A stretch of DNA of 64,000 nucleotides from Chlorobiaceae bacterium (GTDB lineage Bacteria; Bacteroidota; Ignavibacteria; UBA10030; SZUA-254). This document shows, one piece after another, positions 16,687 through 25,991 of this stretch. Position 1 is the first letter of the stretch; every line of letters begins with the position of its first letter. A program made the translations under genes and the position numbers. The notes beneath the pieces were generated by a model. The model did not search any database, was not told where the DNA came from, and saw only the letters and a list, made by a program, of their open reading frames with translations. Where the stretch lies: contig PNNN01000067.1 in the NCBI GenBank assembly GCA_013824245.1, positions 1 to 64,000 of the forward strand, read 5' to 3'.

Positions 16687-17373
16687 TTATTTCAACTTCT
16701 CTAACTTTTCTCTCGTTCTTTTTGCGAACGGACTTGCCGGATATTTTTTTAGAAGGGTTTCGTATGCCTCTCCCGCTTTAGCACTGTTGCCCATCGCCTT
16801 GTAACTGTTCCCAATCATAATTTGGGCATCATCCTTTTTTTCTGAAACTTGGAATGTAAATATTTTTTCAAAATGTTCAATCGCATCGGTGTATCGGTGC
16901 GAACCGTAGGCGCATTCTCCTAACCAGTATTCACAATTATCTAAAAGTGTCGGGTGAATGTCGCTTTTCTGCACCATACCAATCAACCGTGCCGCTTCAT
17001 CATATTTTCTTTCGTTGAATAGCCGGAGTGCGTTGGCATAACTTTCCCTCGGATTCAATAAAGTTGGCTCTACATCAACTTTCGCCGGCTCCGTCTTTTT
17101 GTCTTTCCACTCAGCGAGTTCGGTTTCAAGTTCGGCAACGCGAGCAGTTACGGTTCTTTTTTCTACTTCGCACTTGGCAACTTGCTGCTGCAACGATTCA
17201 TTTTGATTGCGAAGGTCTGTTACTTCTTTCTGCATCATTTCTGTTGGGCTGGGCATTGCCGGAGCTTCCGGTTCTTTAGCAACCTCATCAGATCCTCCGC
17301 AGCCGAGTTGAGTAACGATTAAAAAAAATATAATTATTCCGGATAAAAAACTTGAACGAGCGTTTAACAGCAT
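16687..17373 (-). CDS. TPR lipoprotein resembling CpoB/YbgF
   Basis: 228 residues from the ATG at 17373, chosen because AAAGGA lies 6 nt upstream and the protein then starts with a compact signal and lipobox (TQLGCGG, acylated Cys near 25). The open frame extends 25 codons further without such support. Residues about 45-85 form a coiled coil (MQKEVTDLRNQNESLQQQ), and the C-terminal half contains TPR repeats (SYANALRLFNERKYDEAA, ending FAKRTREKLEKLK). This coiled-coil plus TPR layout resembles CpoB/YbgF of the Tol-Pal system, which coordinates envelope constriction. No tol genes are adjacent, so the name remains a family-level guess. Confidence 0.8.
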   Translation of the reverse strand: MLLNARSSFLSGIIIFFLIVTQLGCGGSDEVAKEPEAPAMPSPTEMMQKEVTDLRNQNESLQQQVAKCEVEKRTVTARVAELETELAEWKDKKTEPAKVDVEPTLLNPRESYANALRLFNERKYDEAARLIGMVQKSDIHPTLLDNCEYWLGECAYGSHRYTDAIEHFEKIFTFQVSEKKDDAQIMIGNSYKAMGNSAKAGEAYETLLKKYPASPFAKRTREKLEKLK

Positions 17374-17454
17374 CTTTAATCCTTTTGGTGGTATTTTTTT
17401 TAAGAGAGGAACTGCGCTTAATTTATTGAAAATGTTTAAGAAAAGCAAAAAAAG

Positions 17455-17486
17455 TTTGAGAATCGTGAGGTAAATTACTATATTTT
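17455..17486 (+). promoter_or_regulatory. Possible Bacteroidota-type promoter for the TPR/EnvC/CHASE2 operon
   Basis: TTTG at 17455-17458 is followed after 20 bp by TATATTTT at 17479-17486. This is close to the -33 TTTG / -7 TAnnTTTG pattern known for Bacteroidota housekeeping promoters. It would start transcription about 25 bp before the first gene. Only a pattern match, in AT-rich DNA where chance matches are common. Confidence 0.35.
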
Positions 17487-17518
17487 TTCATCATAAAACA
17501 TTTGAATTACTATTTATA

Positions 17519-19198
17519 ATGAAAACAATTCTTATATTTGCGCTTATTTTGTTCGTTTGGGGGTGTTCCGGGTCGCGCAGCATCCCGACTCAAGTAACCG
17601 ATGCGCAAAGAAATTTATCTCTCGAGCATTTCATCGCCGGAAGCGCTCTCGACCAAAAGGGCGAATTTGCAAAAGCCATATTAGAATATCAGGATGCGCT
17701 ACAGTTAATGCAAGATCCGGCTATTTATAATGCTATGGCAAAAGATTATTCACTTCTCGGTAAACACGAGCTTGCAATGAACTCTGGGCGCGAAGCCGTA
17801 AAGCTCGATGCTAACAACCGGGTTTACCGGCAAACACTTGCAGAAATTTATTTGAACGCATTCGCTTTCGAGGATGCATTAAAAGAATATGAAGAACTGG
17901 TTAGAATAGATCCTTCTTATCAGGAAGCATGGTTAACGCTCGCGCGGCTTCGTCAAATCCGTGGTCCACAAAAATCTCTCGATACTTATAAAGAAATTTT
18001 AAATCGATTTGGTCCTATCGGAGATGTCTACCTGCAAATGGCACAGCTTTACGCCGCCACCGGAAAGTTGAGTGATGCTGCCGTGGCATTGCGAGGCATG
18101 CTCGTTTTAGATCCGGGGAATTATGAGATTACAAAATCTCTTGGAGATATTTTTCTGCGCCAAGACAGCGTTGATGCCGCGCTGAATATTTATAACGATC
18201 TAGCAAACAGGCGTCCCGACGATGTTGAACTGCGCGCCGCGATGGCTCATGCATATCTGTTGCAGCAAGATTACGACCATGCCGCAATTCAATTCAATCA
18301 GGTTATGGAAAAAGACACAATATCTGCCGATGAACAAATTCGGTTCGGTCAGGTGTTCGTATCTTTTATAGAAAAAGATTCTGCTGTTGCGCCTTATGCG
18401 CTTCGCCTGTTCGATAAGATTAAACAAAAGCACCCCAACGATTGGAGAGCTTATTGGTTTCTCGGAGCCATAAATAATATTCTCCGTAACGACAGTATCG
18501 CGCTGGAATATTTTCACCAAGTTATACAAAAAGCAAAAGGAAATCCCGACGGCTGGATAGGAGCCGCATCGATCTATTACGACAATAACCGGTTTGAAGA
18601 TGCTATAGCGCTTTTAACCGAAGCAAATAAATTTGTTTCAGATGAGTTCCGAATTTATTTCCTTCTCGGAATATCCAATCAGCGAATTCATCGCGCGGTA
18701 GAAGCCGCATCGGCTTTGGAACGCGCTGTACAGCTTAACGAAAAAAATGTCGACGCATTAAGCGCTCTTGGTTTGGTTTACGACGAGTTAAAACGATTCG
18801 ACGATTCCGACAGCATGTACGAACGCGCGTTGCGTCTCGATCCCAAAAATCATCTTCTCTTAAATAATTTCGGATACAGTCTTGCCGAACGCGGCATCGA
18901 ACTTGAACGCGCTCTAAAAATGTCGAAGGAGGCAATCAATCAACAACCCGAGAACCAATCGTATCTTGATACTTATGGATGGATTTTTTATCGTCTTGGA
19001 AATTATAATGAAGCAGAAGAATGGATTAGGCGTGCGATTGAACTTGGATCTAAGAGCAGTGTAATACACGATCATCTGGGTGATATATATTTCAAATTAT
19101 CCAACAAAGAAAAAGCAATAGAATACTGGCAGAAAGCATACGAGTTCGATCCCACAAACGAATCGATAAAAAGTAAAATCCAACGGGGAAGTTTGTGA
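17519..19198 (+). CDS. TPR-repeat lipoprotein
   Basis: 559 residues, a lipoprotein by its signal and lipobox (LFVWGC, acylated Cys16). Nearly the entire mature protein is tetratricopeptide repeats, about 12-14 units with the W/L-G-Y-A-F-A-P spacing (for example PAIYNAMAKDYSLLGKHELA and NHLLLNNFGYSLAERGIELE). TPR solenoids mediate protein-protein contacts; an envelope scaffold role is likely, resembling BamD- or PilF-like organisers only in general design. It starts an operon of four genes whose start and stop codons overlap (GTGA, ATGA, ATGA), so the genes are probably co-translated. Confidence 0.88.
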   Translation: MKTILIFALILFVWGCSGSRSIPTQVTDAQRNLSLEHFIAGSALDQKGEFAKAILEYQDALQLMQDPAIYNAMAKDYSLLGKHELAMNSGREAVKLDANNRVYRQTLAEIYLNAFAFEDALKEYEELVRIDPSYQEAWLTLARLRQIRGPQKSLDTYKEILNRFGPIGDVYLQMAQLYAATGKLSDAAVALRGMLVLDPGNYEITKSLGDIFLRQDSVDAALNIYNDLANRRPDDVELRAAMAHAYLLQQDYDHAAIQFNQVMEKDTISADEQIRFGQVFVSFIEKDSAVAPYALRLFDKIKQKHPNDWRAYWFLGAINNILRNDSIALEYFHQVIQKAKGNPDGWIGAASIYYDNNRFEDAIALLTEANKFVSDEFRIYFLLGISNQRIHRAVEAASALERAVQLNEKNVDALSALGLVYDELKRFDDSDSMYERALRLDPKNHLLLNNFGYSLAERGIELERALKMSKEAINQQPENQSYLDTYGWIFYRLGNYNEAEEWIRRAIELGSKSSVIHDHLGDIYFKLSNKEKAIEYWQKAYEFDPTNESIKSKIQRGSL

Positions 19199-19959
19199 GA
19201 TATATCCATCTCTCAATTATGATAGCCGCCGTCATGATCTTATATTCCGGTTGCAGCAGTTCAAAAAGATTATCGAATAAAACAACTCTCACACCCGGCG
19301 AGCTATTTGAATTATTAAACCGGCGCGCCGATTCGATAAAATCTTTTTATGCCGAGGGAACAATTTCGTTCGAATCTCCGGATGTTTCAAATTCCGGTTC
19401 ATTTCGATTATATATCCAAGGAACAGATTCGGCGCGCATCGATCTGCGCGGTCCGCTTGGAATTCGGGTTGCGACCTTTCTTCTGACAGAAAAAAACGGG
19501 ATTTACTACGATTGGTTCGAAAACCGCGCCGTATTCTCCTCTGATTATTTGAGATCGTCTATCATTCCCATTTCTGTTGAATTTCATCAACTTATCTCTA
19601 TATTAACGTGGGGAATCCCGAATATAAATATAAACGATTCTTTAAATTATTTTTCAATTTCTCCCGAAGAATACTCATTAAACTATATATCTGTTGACGG
19701 AGAAAAAAGGATGTCAATAGATCGTGTTAATTATACCGGAAAATATTATCGATATTCAAAGCCCGATTCAACCATGCAATTGCTTGTGCAATCGTTTCAT
19801 AGTATAGATGCCGGTGGATTGAATTTTCCAGAAACAATCCGCATCACCGACCGTAACGAAACTAACAACATAACGGTTGTATACGACGATATACAATTGA
19901 ATGAGCCCGTAACATGCGCTTTCACGATTCCAAAATCGGCAAAGATAATTTATCGATGA
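19195..19959 (+). CDS. DUF4292/LolB-like outer-membrane lipoprotein
   Basis: 254 residues with lipobox YSGC (acylated Cys20), GTG start overlapping the previous stop (GTGA). The body matches the pattern of DUF4292 proteins, a Bacteroidota family with LolB/LolA-like fold: SIKSFYAEGTISFESPD, then strands including ARIDLRGPLGIRVATFLL and a late NNITVVYDDIQLNEPV. LolB inserts lipoproteins into the outer membrane; a similar hydrophobic-ligand role is inferred. Its position before an EnvC-like gene supports an envelope-maintenance role. Confidence 0.8.
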   Translation: MRYIHLSIMIAAVMILYSGCSSSKRLSNKTTLTPGELFELLNRRADSIKSFYAEGTISFESPDVSNSGSFRLYIQGTDSARIDLRGPLGIRVATFLLTEKNGIYYDWFENRAVFSSDYLRSSIIPISVEFHQLISILTWGIPNININDSLNYFSISPEEYSLNYISVDGEKRMSIDRVNYTGKYYRYSKPDSTMQLLVQSFHSIDAGGLNFPETIRITDRNETNNITVVYDDIQLNEPVTCAFTIPKSAKIIYR

Positions 19960-21155
19960 ACCGGATTGCCGCAAATATTATTATCTGTTCTATCTTTCTT
20001 TCTGTTTTAAATTTTAGTTTCGCATCAACCGATCAGGATATTCAAAAAAAGCAAACACAAATTGAAAAACTGAGAAAAGAAATTGATAAATTTGAGGACA
20101 AAATAAAAGAAAGCTCTAAAAAAGAAAAAGCAACTCTTGAACTTTTATCGACCTATGACCGTCAAAGCTTGCTCTTGCGAAAGTTGATTACAAAACTTCG
20201 TGAGCGGGAAATAGCCCTCGAAGAAGAAATCAGACAAACAAAAGTAACTATCGGTGAATTGGGAGGTCAACTCTCATCTTTGAAAAAACACTATGCCGGA
20301 TATGTTTCTACCGTATATAAATTCGGTAAGGTATACGATCTCGAATTGCTCCTTTCCTCAAGGTCGTTCAACCAGCTTCTAATCCGTTCTGAATACCTTC
20401 GGAGATTTTCTGATCAGCGGCAAAAGGATATGATTCGCATCGACACGAAGAAAAGCTCGATGGAAACACAGCACGATATTCTCAATCAGCAGTTGGAGGA
20501 ACAGCAAGACATTCTTCAACAAAAGAAGAAAGAAGAAAACCGGTTAGCCGCAAAAGCAAAGAAACGAAAAAGTTTATTGGCAGAAATAAAACGTGATAAG
20601 AAAAATTTTAAAAAGGAGATTGACAGACGCAAGCAAGATGTGCGTGAGTTGGAAAAAATTATAGCACGCCTCATTGAGGAAGACATGGAGACTCGGAATA
20701 AAAAAGATAAGATTCTTGAACCACCGAGCGGCGGAGGTTTCCTTTCTAAACGCGGGCAATTACGCTGGCCCGTTGACCACGGTAAAATTACTACCCGGTT
20801 CGGATCGGAACGGCATCCCACTCTTCACACGATAACTCAAAACACGGGAATTGATATAACCGTTTCCGCGGGCAGCGATGTTATAGCTGTAGCCGACGGC
20901 GAGGTTTCAAAAATACATTGGCTGCCCTCGTACGGAAATTTATTGATACTTAATCATCGCGACGGATTCAGAACCGTTTACGCGCACCTTTCCGATATTT
21001 CGGTCAACGAAGGTGAATCTGTAAAAGAGGGCTCGCGTATAGGAAAAAGCGGTGAGTCGATAGTAGGTTCAATTTTACATTTCGAAATATATAAAGAGAG
21101 AGAAAAATTGGATCCCGAGCAGTGGCTTAAACAAAAAGGACTTACCCGGAGATGA
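19956..21155 (+). CDS. envC: EnvC-like murein hydrolase activator (degenerate LytM/M23)
   Basis: 399 residues from the ATG at 19956 (ATGA overlap with the previous stop; the open frame extends 14 codons upstream but lacks a signal). Signal peptide at 1-22, a long coiled coil (about 25-265, rich in K/E/Q), then a LytM domain (about 280-395). In active M23 enzymes the first zinc ligand sits in HxGID; here it reads NTGIDI, so His is replaced by Asn, while the later YAHLSD and LHFEI histidines remain. Loss of a ligand fits a regulator like EnvC, which activates amidases at the division site, rather than an endopeptidase. Confidence 0.88.
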   Translation: MNRIAANIIICSIFLSVLNFSFASTDQDIQKKQTQIEKLRKEIDKFEDKIKESSKKEKATLELLSTYDRQSLLLRKLITKLREREIALEEEIRQTKVTIGELGGQLSSLKKHYAGYVSTVYKFGKVYDLELLLSSRSFNQLLIRSEYLRRFSDQRQKDMIRIDTKKSSMETQHDILNQQLEEQQDILQQKKKEENRLAAKAKKRKSLLAEIKRDKKNFKKEIDRRKQDVRELEKIIARLIEEDMETRNKKDKILEPPSGGGFLSKRGQLRWPVDHGKITTRFGSERHPTLHTITQNTGIDITVSAGSDVIAVADGEVSKIHWLPSYGNLLILNHRDGFRTVYAHLSDISVNEGESVKEGSRIGKSGESIVGSILHFEIYKEREKLDPEQWLKQKGLTRR

Positions 21156-23800
21156 TGAAATATTTTTCCACAATGAAGCTATATCTGCCGATAGGTATCG
21201 TGTCTGCGATTCTCGTAATTATTATTTCTTATTTTTCGCCAGGAATAATTCAGACCGTTGACGATGGGTGGCTGAATATTGCTTATCGGATAAGGGGTGA
21301 AAGTAATATCGACTCTTCAATTGCAGTTCTCTACATCGATGCCGATGATATAAAAGCGCTCGGTGGCTTACCTCTGAAACGGAGTTACTATGCACTTCTC
21401 GCAAACGCTCTGAACAACCGGGGAGCAAGGGTGATCGGTTTTGACATTGCCTTCAGTGAGTCGAACGTTGAATACAAACAACACGATCGTTTGTTTGCCT
21501 CTGTAATTCATAATATAAATAATGTTGTTTTATCCGGTTATTTCCAAACAATATCCGACACTGGAACATCGGTAGAAGAAAATATTCCTTCCCGATTTTT
21601 AATCCCATTTAACAACAATGCACAATGGCATTACGGCTCTCGGTTTGATTTGCCATACCGAACATTGTGTGATGCGGCAGGAGGAATGGGTCATTCTCAC
21701 TTCAACAATTCAAAAAATGTTCCTCTTTTTATTGCAACTCAAGGAAAGCTGCTTCCTTCTTTTGCGTTCGAGTTAATTCGCGTGTGTCTTAGTAAGTCCA
21801 ATGCGGAAATTGCATTTAATCAAAATAATGTTTCAATCCAATCCAATGGAAACAATATTAATTTTCCTTTTGATAAAGATGGGAATTTGAACATTAATTT
21901 TGTCGGAGGAATTCAATCTCTTAATTTGATCTCCGCGGTCGAATTTCTGAAATCTTATGATGCCAATTCGATTAATAATAAGCAGGAAAATATACAAAAT
22001 TTTATTCAAGGGAAAATTGTTTTATTTGGAATCATTTCCGAGGGTAGAAGTAAATTTATTCAAACTCCTTTCTCAGACGAATTTCCGAGTATCGGTATTC
22101 ACGCAATGGTATTACATAATGCCTTAAACAAAAATTTTCTTGAGTACAGCAATACGACATTAAACACAATTCTGATTCTTCTACTCGGTTTCTTTGCAGG
22201 TGTTTTGTTAGCCATTCGAAAAGAAATATACAGATTGTTAAGTGTGCTTGGATTAGCGACTTTAATATTGGCACTGTCTTTGGGGTTGTTTTCATTGAAT
22301 AATTTTGTTCTTCCGGTGTCGGCACCAATTTTTACAATTGTACTTTCCTTTACAGTCGGTATTTTTTACAGACATCGATCCATGAAAACATTTATGCGTC
22401 ATCTTTCAGAGGAAAGAACGCAGTTTATTAATGAAATTGAAGAAAAACAATCGGCTCTTGAAAAATTACAAACAGAACTCGCCGGCAGTTCAAGTGCTGA
22501 CCGGACTTCAGATCGAGATAATATGCTTGTGCAGATCAAGAAATATGAAGAAGAGATAAGTCGGTTGCGAACAGCAGCTATTGATTATCAACCCGACTTA
22601 AGTTCGACAGAAAATAACCAGCCGGAGATGGAAATATTCGAAGGGATTGCTTATTCAACTAATGGTCCCATGCACGAAGTTATTTCATTCATTCAAAAAA
22701 TTGCTAACACACCTTCAACAGTGTTAATCTTAGGTGAAAGCGGAACCGGGAAAGAGCTTGTGGCTCGCGCTCTTCACGTAAGATCAGAAAGAAAATCGAG
22801 AGCATTCATTCCGGTAAATTGTGGCGCTCTTTCAGAATCACTTCTTGAAAGTGAATTATTCGGACATGAAAAAGGTGCGTTTACCGGTGCGATGAAAGAA
22901 CGCCCCGGAAGATTCGAGCTTGCCGACAGCGGCACAATTTTTCTTGATGAAATTGGAGATACGAGCGAATCGTTTCAAGTAAAATTGTTGAGGGTTCTGC
23001 AAGATGGCACTTTCGAACGAGTTGGTGGAACTTCAATAAAAAAAGTGAATGTTCGGGTGATCGCAGCCACCAACAAAAATCTAAAACAAAACGTAATAGA
23101 TAAAACATTTCGTGAAGACCTTTATTACCGGCTTAATGTTTTAACAATTCATCTGCCGCCGTTGAGAGAAAGGCGAGACGATATTCCCATTCTGATTCAA
23201 CAATTCCTTCAAGAAGAAGATGAAAAAATGCGATGCAGTCTTGGTGTTATGAATGCTCTGCGCCAAAATCCATGGAAAGGAAATATACGCGAACTCCAAA
23301 GTATAGTTAAACGAGCAATTCTCATAGCTAAAACAGAAAATCGCACTCTCATACAACTCCGCGATTTACCGGATGAAATTTCAAAAACTACGATCGTCTC
23401 CTTAGATTTTGAGGAACATATTCCAATGCTGTTGCGTGCCAAGAAATTTTCGAGAAATTCGATTTCCGAAACCGCCAAAGAACTTGGCGGAATAAGCCGC
23501 GGAACGGTTGCCGAATATTTCCGTGGTTATTGCTTCAAAACGTTCTGCGAATCAAATTGGGATATTGAGAAAACCGTTAAAATCATTTCAGGGTCCGACA
23601 ACCAAGATTATAATGAAAAAATTAGGAATAAAATTTCAGATTATTTTAACAATGCAATAGAACTTGTTGATCCTGTTGCCGGCATCGAAGAAAATATTCA
23701 AAAATCAAAACCGAAGTATAAAAATCTTCCTCAAAAATACCATACCTATCTGAATAAGTTAATTGAATCATACTGTCAGAGAAGTTGGCTTAAATTATAA
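21152..23800 (+). CDS. CHASE2 sensor fused to a sigma-54-dependent AAA+ activator
   Basis: 882 residues. An N-terminal membrane segment (about 8-30) is followed by an extracytoplasmic CHASE2 domain (about 40-325; [34 protein letters not shown]), three C-terminal membrane helices (about 335-415) and a coiled coil (about 425-480). The AAA+ domain (about 500-735) has GESGTGKE Walker A near 527, the sigma-54 contact loop GAFTGA near 575, and the arginine-finger region [14 protein letters not shown]-terminal helix-turn-helix ([20 protein letters not shown]) would bind DNA. Unlike NtrC there is no receiver domain, so the signal is sensed across the membrane directly. A -24/-12 promoter lies 125 bp downstream. 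Confidence 0.93.
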   Translation: MMKYFSTMKLYLPIGIVSAILVIIISYFSPGIIQTVDDGWLNIAYRIRGESNIDSSIAVLYIDADDIKALGGLPLKRSYYALLANALNNRGARVIGFDIAFSESNVEYKQHDRLFASVIHNINNVVLSGYFQTISDTGTSVEENIPSRFLIPFNNNAQWHYGSRFDLPYRTLCDAAGGMGHSHFNNSKNVPLFIATQGKLLPSFAFELIRVCLSKSNAEIAFNQNNVSIQSNGNNINFPFDKDGNLNINFVGGIQSLNLISAVEFLKSYDANSINNKQENIQNFIQGKIVLFGIISEGRSKFIQTPFSDEFPSIGIHAMVLHNALNKNFLEYSNTTLNTILILLLGFFAGVLLAIRKEIYRLLSVLGLATLILALSLGLFSLNNFVLPVSAPIFTIVLSFTVGIFYRHRSMKTFMRHLSEERTQFINEIEEKQSALEKLQTELAGSSSADRTSDRDNMLVQIKKYEEEISRLRTAAIDYQPDLSSTENNQPEMEIFEGIAYSTNGPMHEVISFIQKIANTPSTVLILGESGTGKELVARALHVRSERKSRAFIPVNCGALSESLLESELFGHEKGAFTGAMKERPGRFELADSGTIFLDEIGDTSESFQVKLLRVLQDGTFERVGGTSIKKVNVRVIAATNKNLKQNVIDKTFREDLYYRLNVLTIHLPPLRERRDDIPILIQQFLQEEDEKMRCSLGVMNALRQNPWKGNIRELQSIVKRAILIAKTENRTLIQLRDLPDEISKTTIVSLDFEEHIPMLLRAKKFSRNSISETAKELGGISRGTVAEYFRGYCFKTFCESNWDIEKTVKIISGSDNQDYNEKIRNKISDYFNNAIELVDPVAGIEENIQKSKPKYKNLPQKYHTYLNKLIESYCQRSWLKL

Positions 23801-23841
23801 TATTCTTCGCAATAATAAAGTTAGTTTTGCTTGAATCTCAA

Positions 23842-23872
23842 TTTTCCCGCACTTCGGATATGTTTTCCCGCA
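23842..23872 (+). promoter_or_regulatory. Candidate upstream activator sites (two TTTTCCCGCA repeats)
   Basis: Two exact copies of TTTTCCCGCA, at 23842-23851 and 23863-23872, start 21 bp apart, two helical turns, so both face the same side of the DNA. They lie about 85-110 bp upstream of the predicted start of the -24/-12 promoter, the usual place for enhancer-binding-protein sites. The second extends to CCCGCATGT, whose exact reverse complement ACATGCGGG occurs at 23981-23989 in the leader. Confidence 0.6.
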
Positions 23873-23924
23873 TGTATAAAAATGAAAAATCTATCTTTTT
23901 AATCAATATACTTTAAAAAGTTGG

Positions 23925-23941
23925 TTGGCACAGAATTTGTA
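23925..23941 (+). promoter_or_regulatory. Sigma-54 (-24/-12) promoter
   Basis: TTGGCAC-AGAAT-TTTGTA: TGGCAC followed by exactly 5 bp and TTGT, versus the consensus TGGCAC-N5-TTGCA. The invariant GG (23927-23928) and the downstream GT (23939-23940) have the required spacing. Transcription would start near 23951. It is located right after the gene for a sigma-54 activator and before a block of surface-protein genes. Confidence 0.75.
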
Positions 23942-23951
23942 AATTTTTAAA

Positions 23952-24022
23952 CGTCGTTCCGTTGCAAAAAAACCTAAATCACATGCGGGCATTGAGGGAA
24001 AAGCGACGGGACGATTTTTTTT
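23952..24022 (+). terminator. Leader hairpin with U-tract (terminator or attenuator)
   Basis: 5' arm CGTCGTTCCGTTGC (23952-23965) pairs with GCGACGGGACG (24003-24013), 11 pairs including one G-U and a 3-nt bulge, and is followed by eight T residues (24015-24022). It would stop read-through from the activator gene. It also begins at the predicted start of the sigma-54 transcript, so it could attenuate it. The loop holds the ACATGCGGG half-site. Confidence 0.5.
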
Positions 24023-24043
24023 AAAACCAATACAGGAGCATTT

Positions 24044-24997
24044 ATGAAACACAACAGATCGATGTTTGTAATCGTTCTCATAATCTTATCTCTTTTTATC
24101 GGATGCTCTAAAGATACCACAACTAATCCCACAGAAATAACAGATCAAGAAGCGATTACTCAGCAAGTTACGGGTATTGATTCAATCGCTGATTTTTCAT
24201 CCTCCGATGAAGCCACTATTGATGATGGATCCGCGCAAAGTTGGAGTTCGAATTTGGAAAAAATTACAAGTCCGATTACGCCTTTGTTGTGGGGTCGGAA
24301 AGTCGATAATGTTCAAAAAACCGTCACTGTAATTATTGATGGTGATACAATTGCCACAGCAACAATTAGAAAAATGGTAACTGGCCGGTTAATTATTTTA
24401 GCACGAATAACCGATACAACCGCAAGAATCGATACGGTACAAAAGCAGTATACGAAAGAATTTACAAGGCAAATTCAATTCGTTCGAGTTGCGCGAAATA
24501 ATGATCGTGTAAAAAACTGGAAACCTGTGGCAATCACTTCGATATTCGGCAAAACACAATTGAGAGATTTTAATATTGCAAGAGTAGAAATGATCACTCC
24601 AAAAGATACAGTAGTAATGACAGATACTTTGCCTCATTGGTTCCGTCTCGGCACGGGCACTGGAACAATTCCCGTGGTAAACGAAGGAGATTCTATCACT
24701 ATTAGATTACGTCTGCTCAGCGATAATCCAAACACAGAATACGCGGCTGTCCGCCACTGCGTACACCATCGTTTTAGCTACAGATATCGTGTCAGGATGG
24801 GAATAACAGATAGTGTTTTGATTGGCAGCAAATACGAACGTCAATTTGAAAAACGTTTTGCAGTTCGTTTGCCGGCAACCGTAGATGTTGCACGATACAA
24901 TGCCGTAGCCGATGTTATGTCTTATAATTCTATTAACGATGACACCGAACCGTTCATGAATATGGTCCTCGGAATACCATATATCGTAAAAAAGTAA
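24044..24997 (+). CDS. Hypothetical lipoprotein, first gene of the sigma-54 regulon
   Basis: 317 residues with lipobox FIGC (acylated Cys21), preceded by the ribosome site AGGAG. The mature protein is Ser/Thr-rich at first (QEAITQQVTGIDSIADFSSS), then contains predicted beta-strands (TVTVIIDGDTIATATIRKMV and TGTIPVVNEGDSITIRLRLL) consistent with a beta-sandwich. No known family is recognised. Because of its lipobox and position downstream of a sensor-controlled promoter, a surface or periplasmic role is likely. It is followed by an intrinsic terminator, so it may be the most strongly expressed member. Confidence 0.8.
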   Translation: MKHNRSMFVIVLIILSLFIGCSKDTTTNPTEITDQEAITQQVTGIDSIADFSSSDEATIDDGSAQSWSSNLEKITSPITPLLWGRKVDNVQKTVTVIIDGDTIATATIRKMVTGRLIILARITDTTARIDTVQKQYTKEFTRQIQFVRVARNNDRVKNWKPVAITSIFGKTQLRDFNIARVEMITPKDTVVMTDTLPHWFRLGTGTGTIPVVNEGDSITIRLRLLSDNPNTEYAAVRHCVHHRFSYRYRVRMGITDSVLIGSKYERQFEKRFAVRLPATVDVARYNAVADVMSYNSINDDTEPFMNMVLGIPYIVKK

Positions 24998-25009
24998 ATT
25001 TTCGACACA

Positions 25010-25050
25010 ATGCCTGACAGAATGTTATGTCTGTCGGGCATATTTATTTT
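25010..25050 (+). terminator. Intrinsic terminator after the lipoprotein gene
   Basis: TGCCTGACAG (25011-25020) pairs with CTGTCGGGCA (25031-25040) with one G-U, a 10-nt loop and the T-rich tail TATTTATTTT. The tail is interrupted, so read-through to the next genes is plausible. Confidence 0.7.
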
Positions 25051-25092
25051 GCTATGTACAATATGATACAAATTTATTAAATTAGAGAAGAT

Positions 25093-25986
25093 ATGAAAAC
25101 CTTGAATTTGACCCGAATCCCGATTTTTCTTTTGCTCATAATTCTTTGGCATGGATGCCAGGAACTTGAGCCGGTTTCAATCACCAATGAGAATAACGAT
25201 ACTCAATTTATTGAGATGCAAACTATCGGTAATACGATAGATTCGTTGCTTGCACCTTCGGGTGTGGATAGCTTCGGGCTTGTTGGAAGCACGGGTAAAT
25301 ATTTTGCAAGAATGATTATTACCGGCATTCGGAATGATTTACCTTTGCGCAGCGACAGCGTCTCACAGGCAGAAGCAATATTTTTAGATCGGTTAAATCC
25401 CTTTCAAGCCAACGGAAGAACTTTTGCATATCCCTCGTTTGATATAGGTTCGATATTGTTGAACGGTGATACACTTATAAAACAACAACGACAGACACGA
25501 ATATCCGGGAAAGATTCTCTGTTAGGATACAGATATCAGTTGCGTAAAAATTATAGTTATGAATCAGGAAAAATTTATAGATGGCAAATTACCGGTAATG
25601 GAAATATTGATTCGACAGAAATTTCCATTTCATCTCCTTCAGAAATACGTGTTCTTCAAATTTACCCACCAGCTATTTTACCCGGTGTCCCATTGAATAT
25701 CAAGTGGCAATGCACAAATAAGTTTGTGAATATTGTTGTTAGCAGAGAAAGTGGTCTGCAGCAAAAATCTTGGGTTCCTATTATTCATCTTAAAGTTCGA
25801 AATTCCAAAGGTGAAGTCATAATCCCAGAAAAGATTTTAGATTTACTCCCAACTAAGCAATACCGGCGGTTTTTATTTACATTTTCATCAGAATCAAAAT
25901 TTTCAACAAACCTTAACGGGTATCCCGATTCGGTGCTCGTTGAATCGGCTTCGTTACACAATATACTATTAAACGTTGGTTCTTAG
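25093..25986 (+). CDS. Hypothetical lipoprotein
   Basis: 297 residues with signal peptide and lipobox WHGC (acylated Cys22). The mature part is beta-rich, with a region (about 185-240: IRVLQIYPPAILPGVPLNIKW) that resembles an immunoglobulin-like or fibronectin-like strand order. No family is recognised. It lies 5 bp from the PorV-like gene and between the first lipoprotein and the T9SS-linked genes, so it is probably part of the same surface system. Starting ATG at 25093, with the weak ribosome site AGAGAAG upstream. Confidence 0.75.
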   Translation: MKTLNLTRIPIFLLLIILWHGCQELEPVSITNENNDTQFIEMQTIGNTIDSLLAPSGVDSFGLVGSTGKYFARMIITGIRNDLPLRSDSVSQAEAIFLDRLNPFQANGRTFAYPSFDIGSILLNGDTLIKQQRQTRISGKDSLLGYRYQLRKNYSYESGKIYRWQITGNGNIDSTEISISSPSEIRVLQIYPPAILPGVPLNIKWQCTNKFVNIVVSRESGLQQKSWVPIIHLKVRNSKGEVIIPEKILDLLPTKQYRRFLFTFSSESKFSTNLNGYPDSVLVESASLHNILLNVGS

Positions 25987-25991
25987 ACTGA

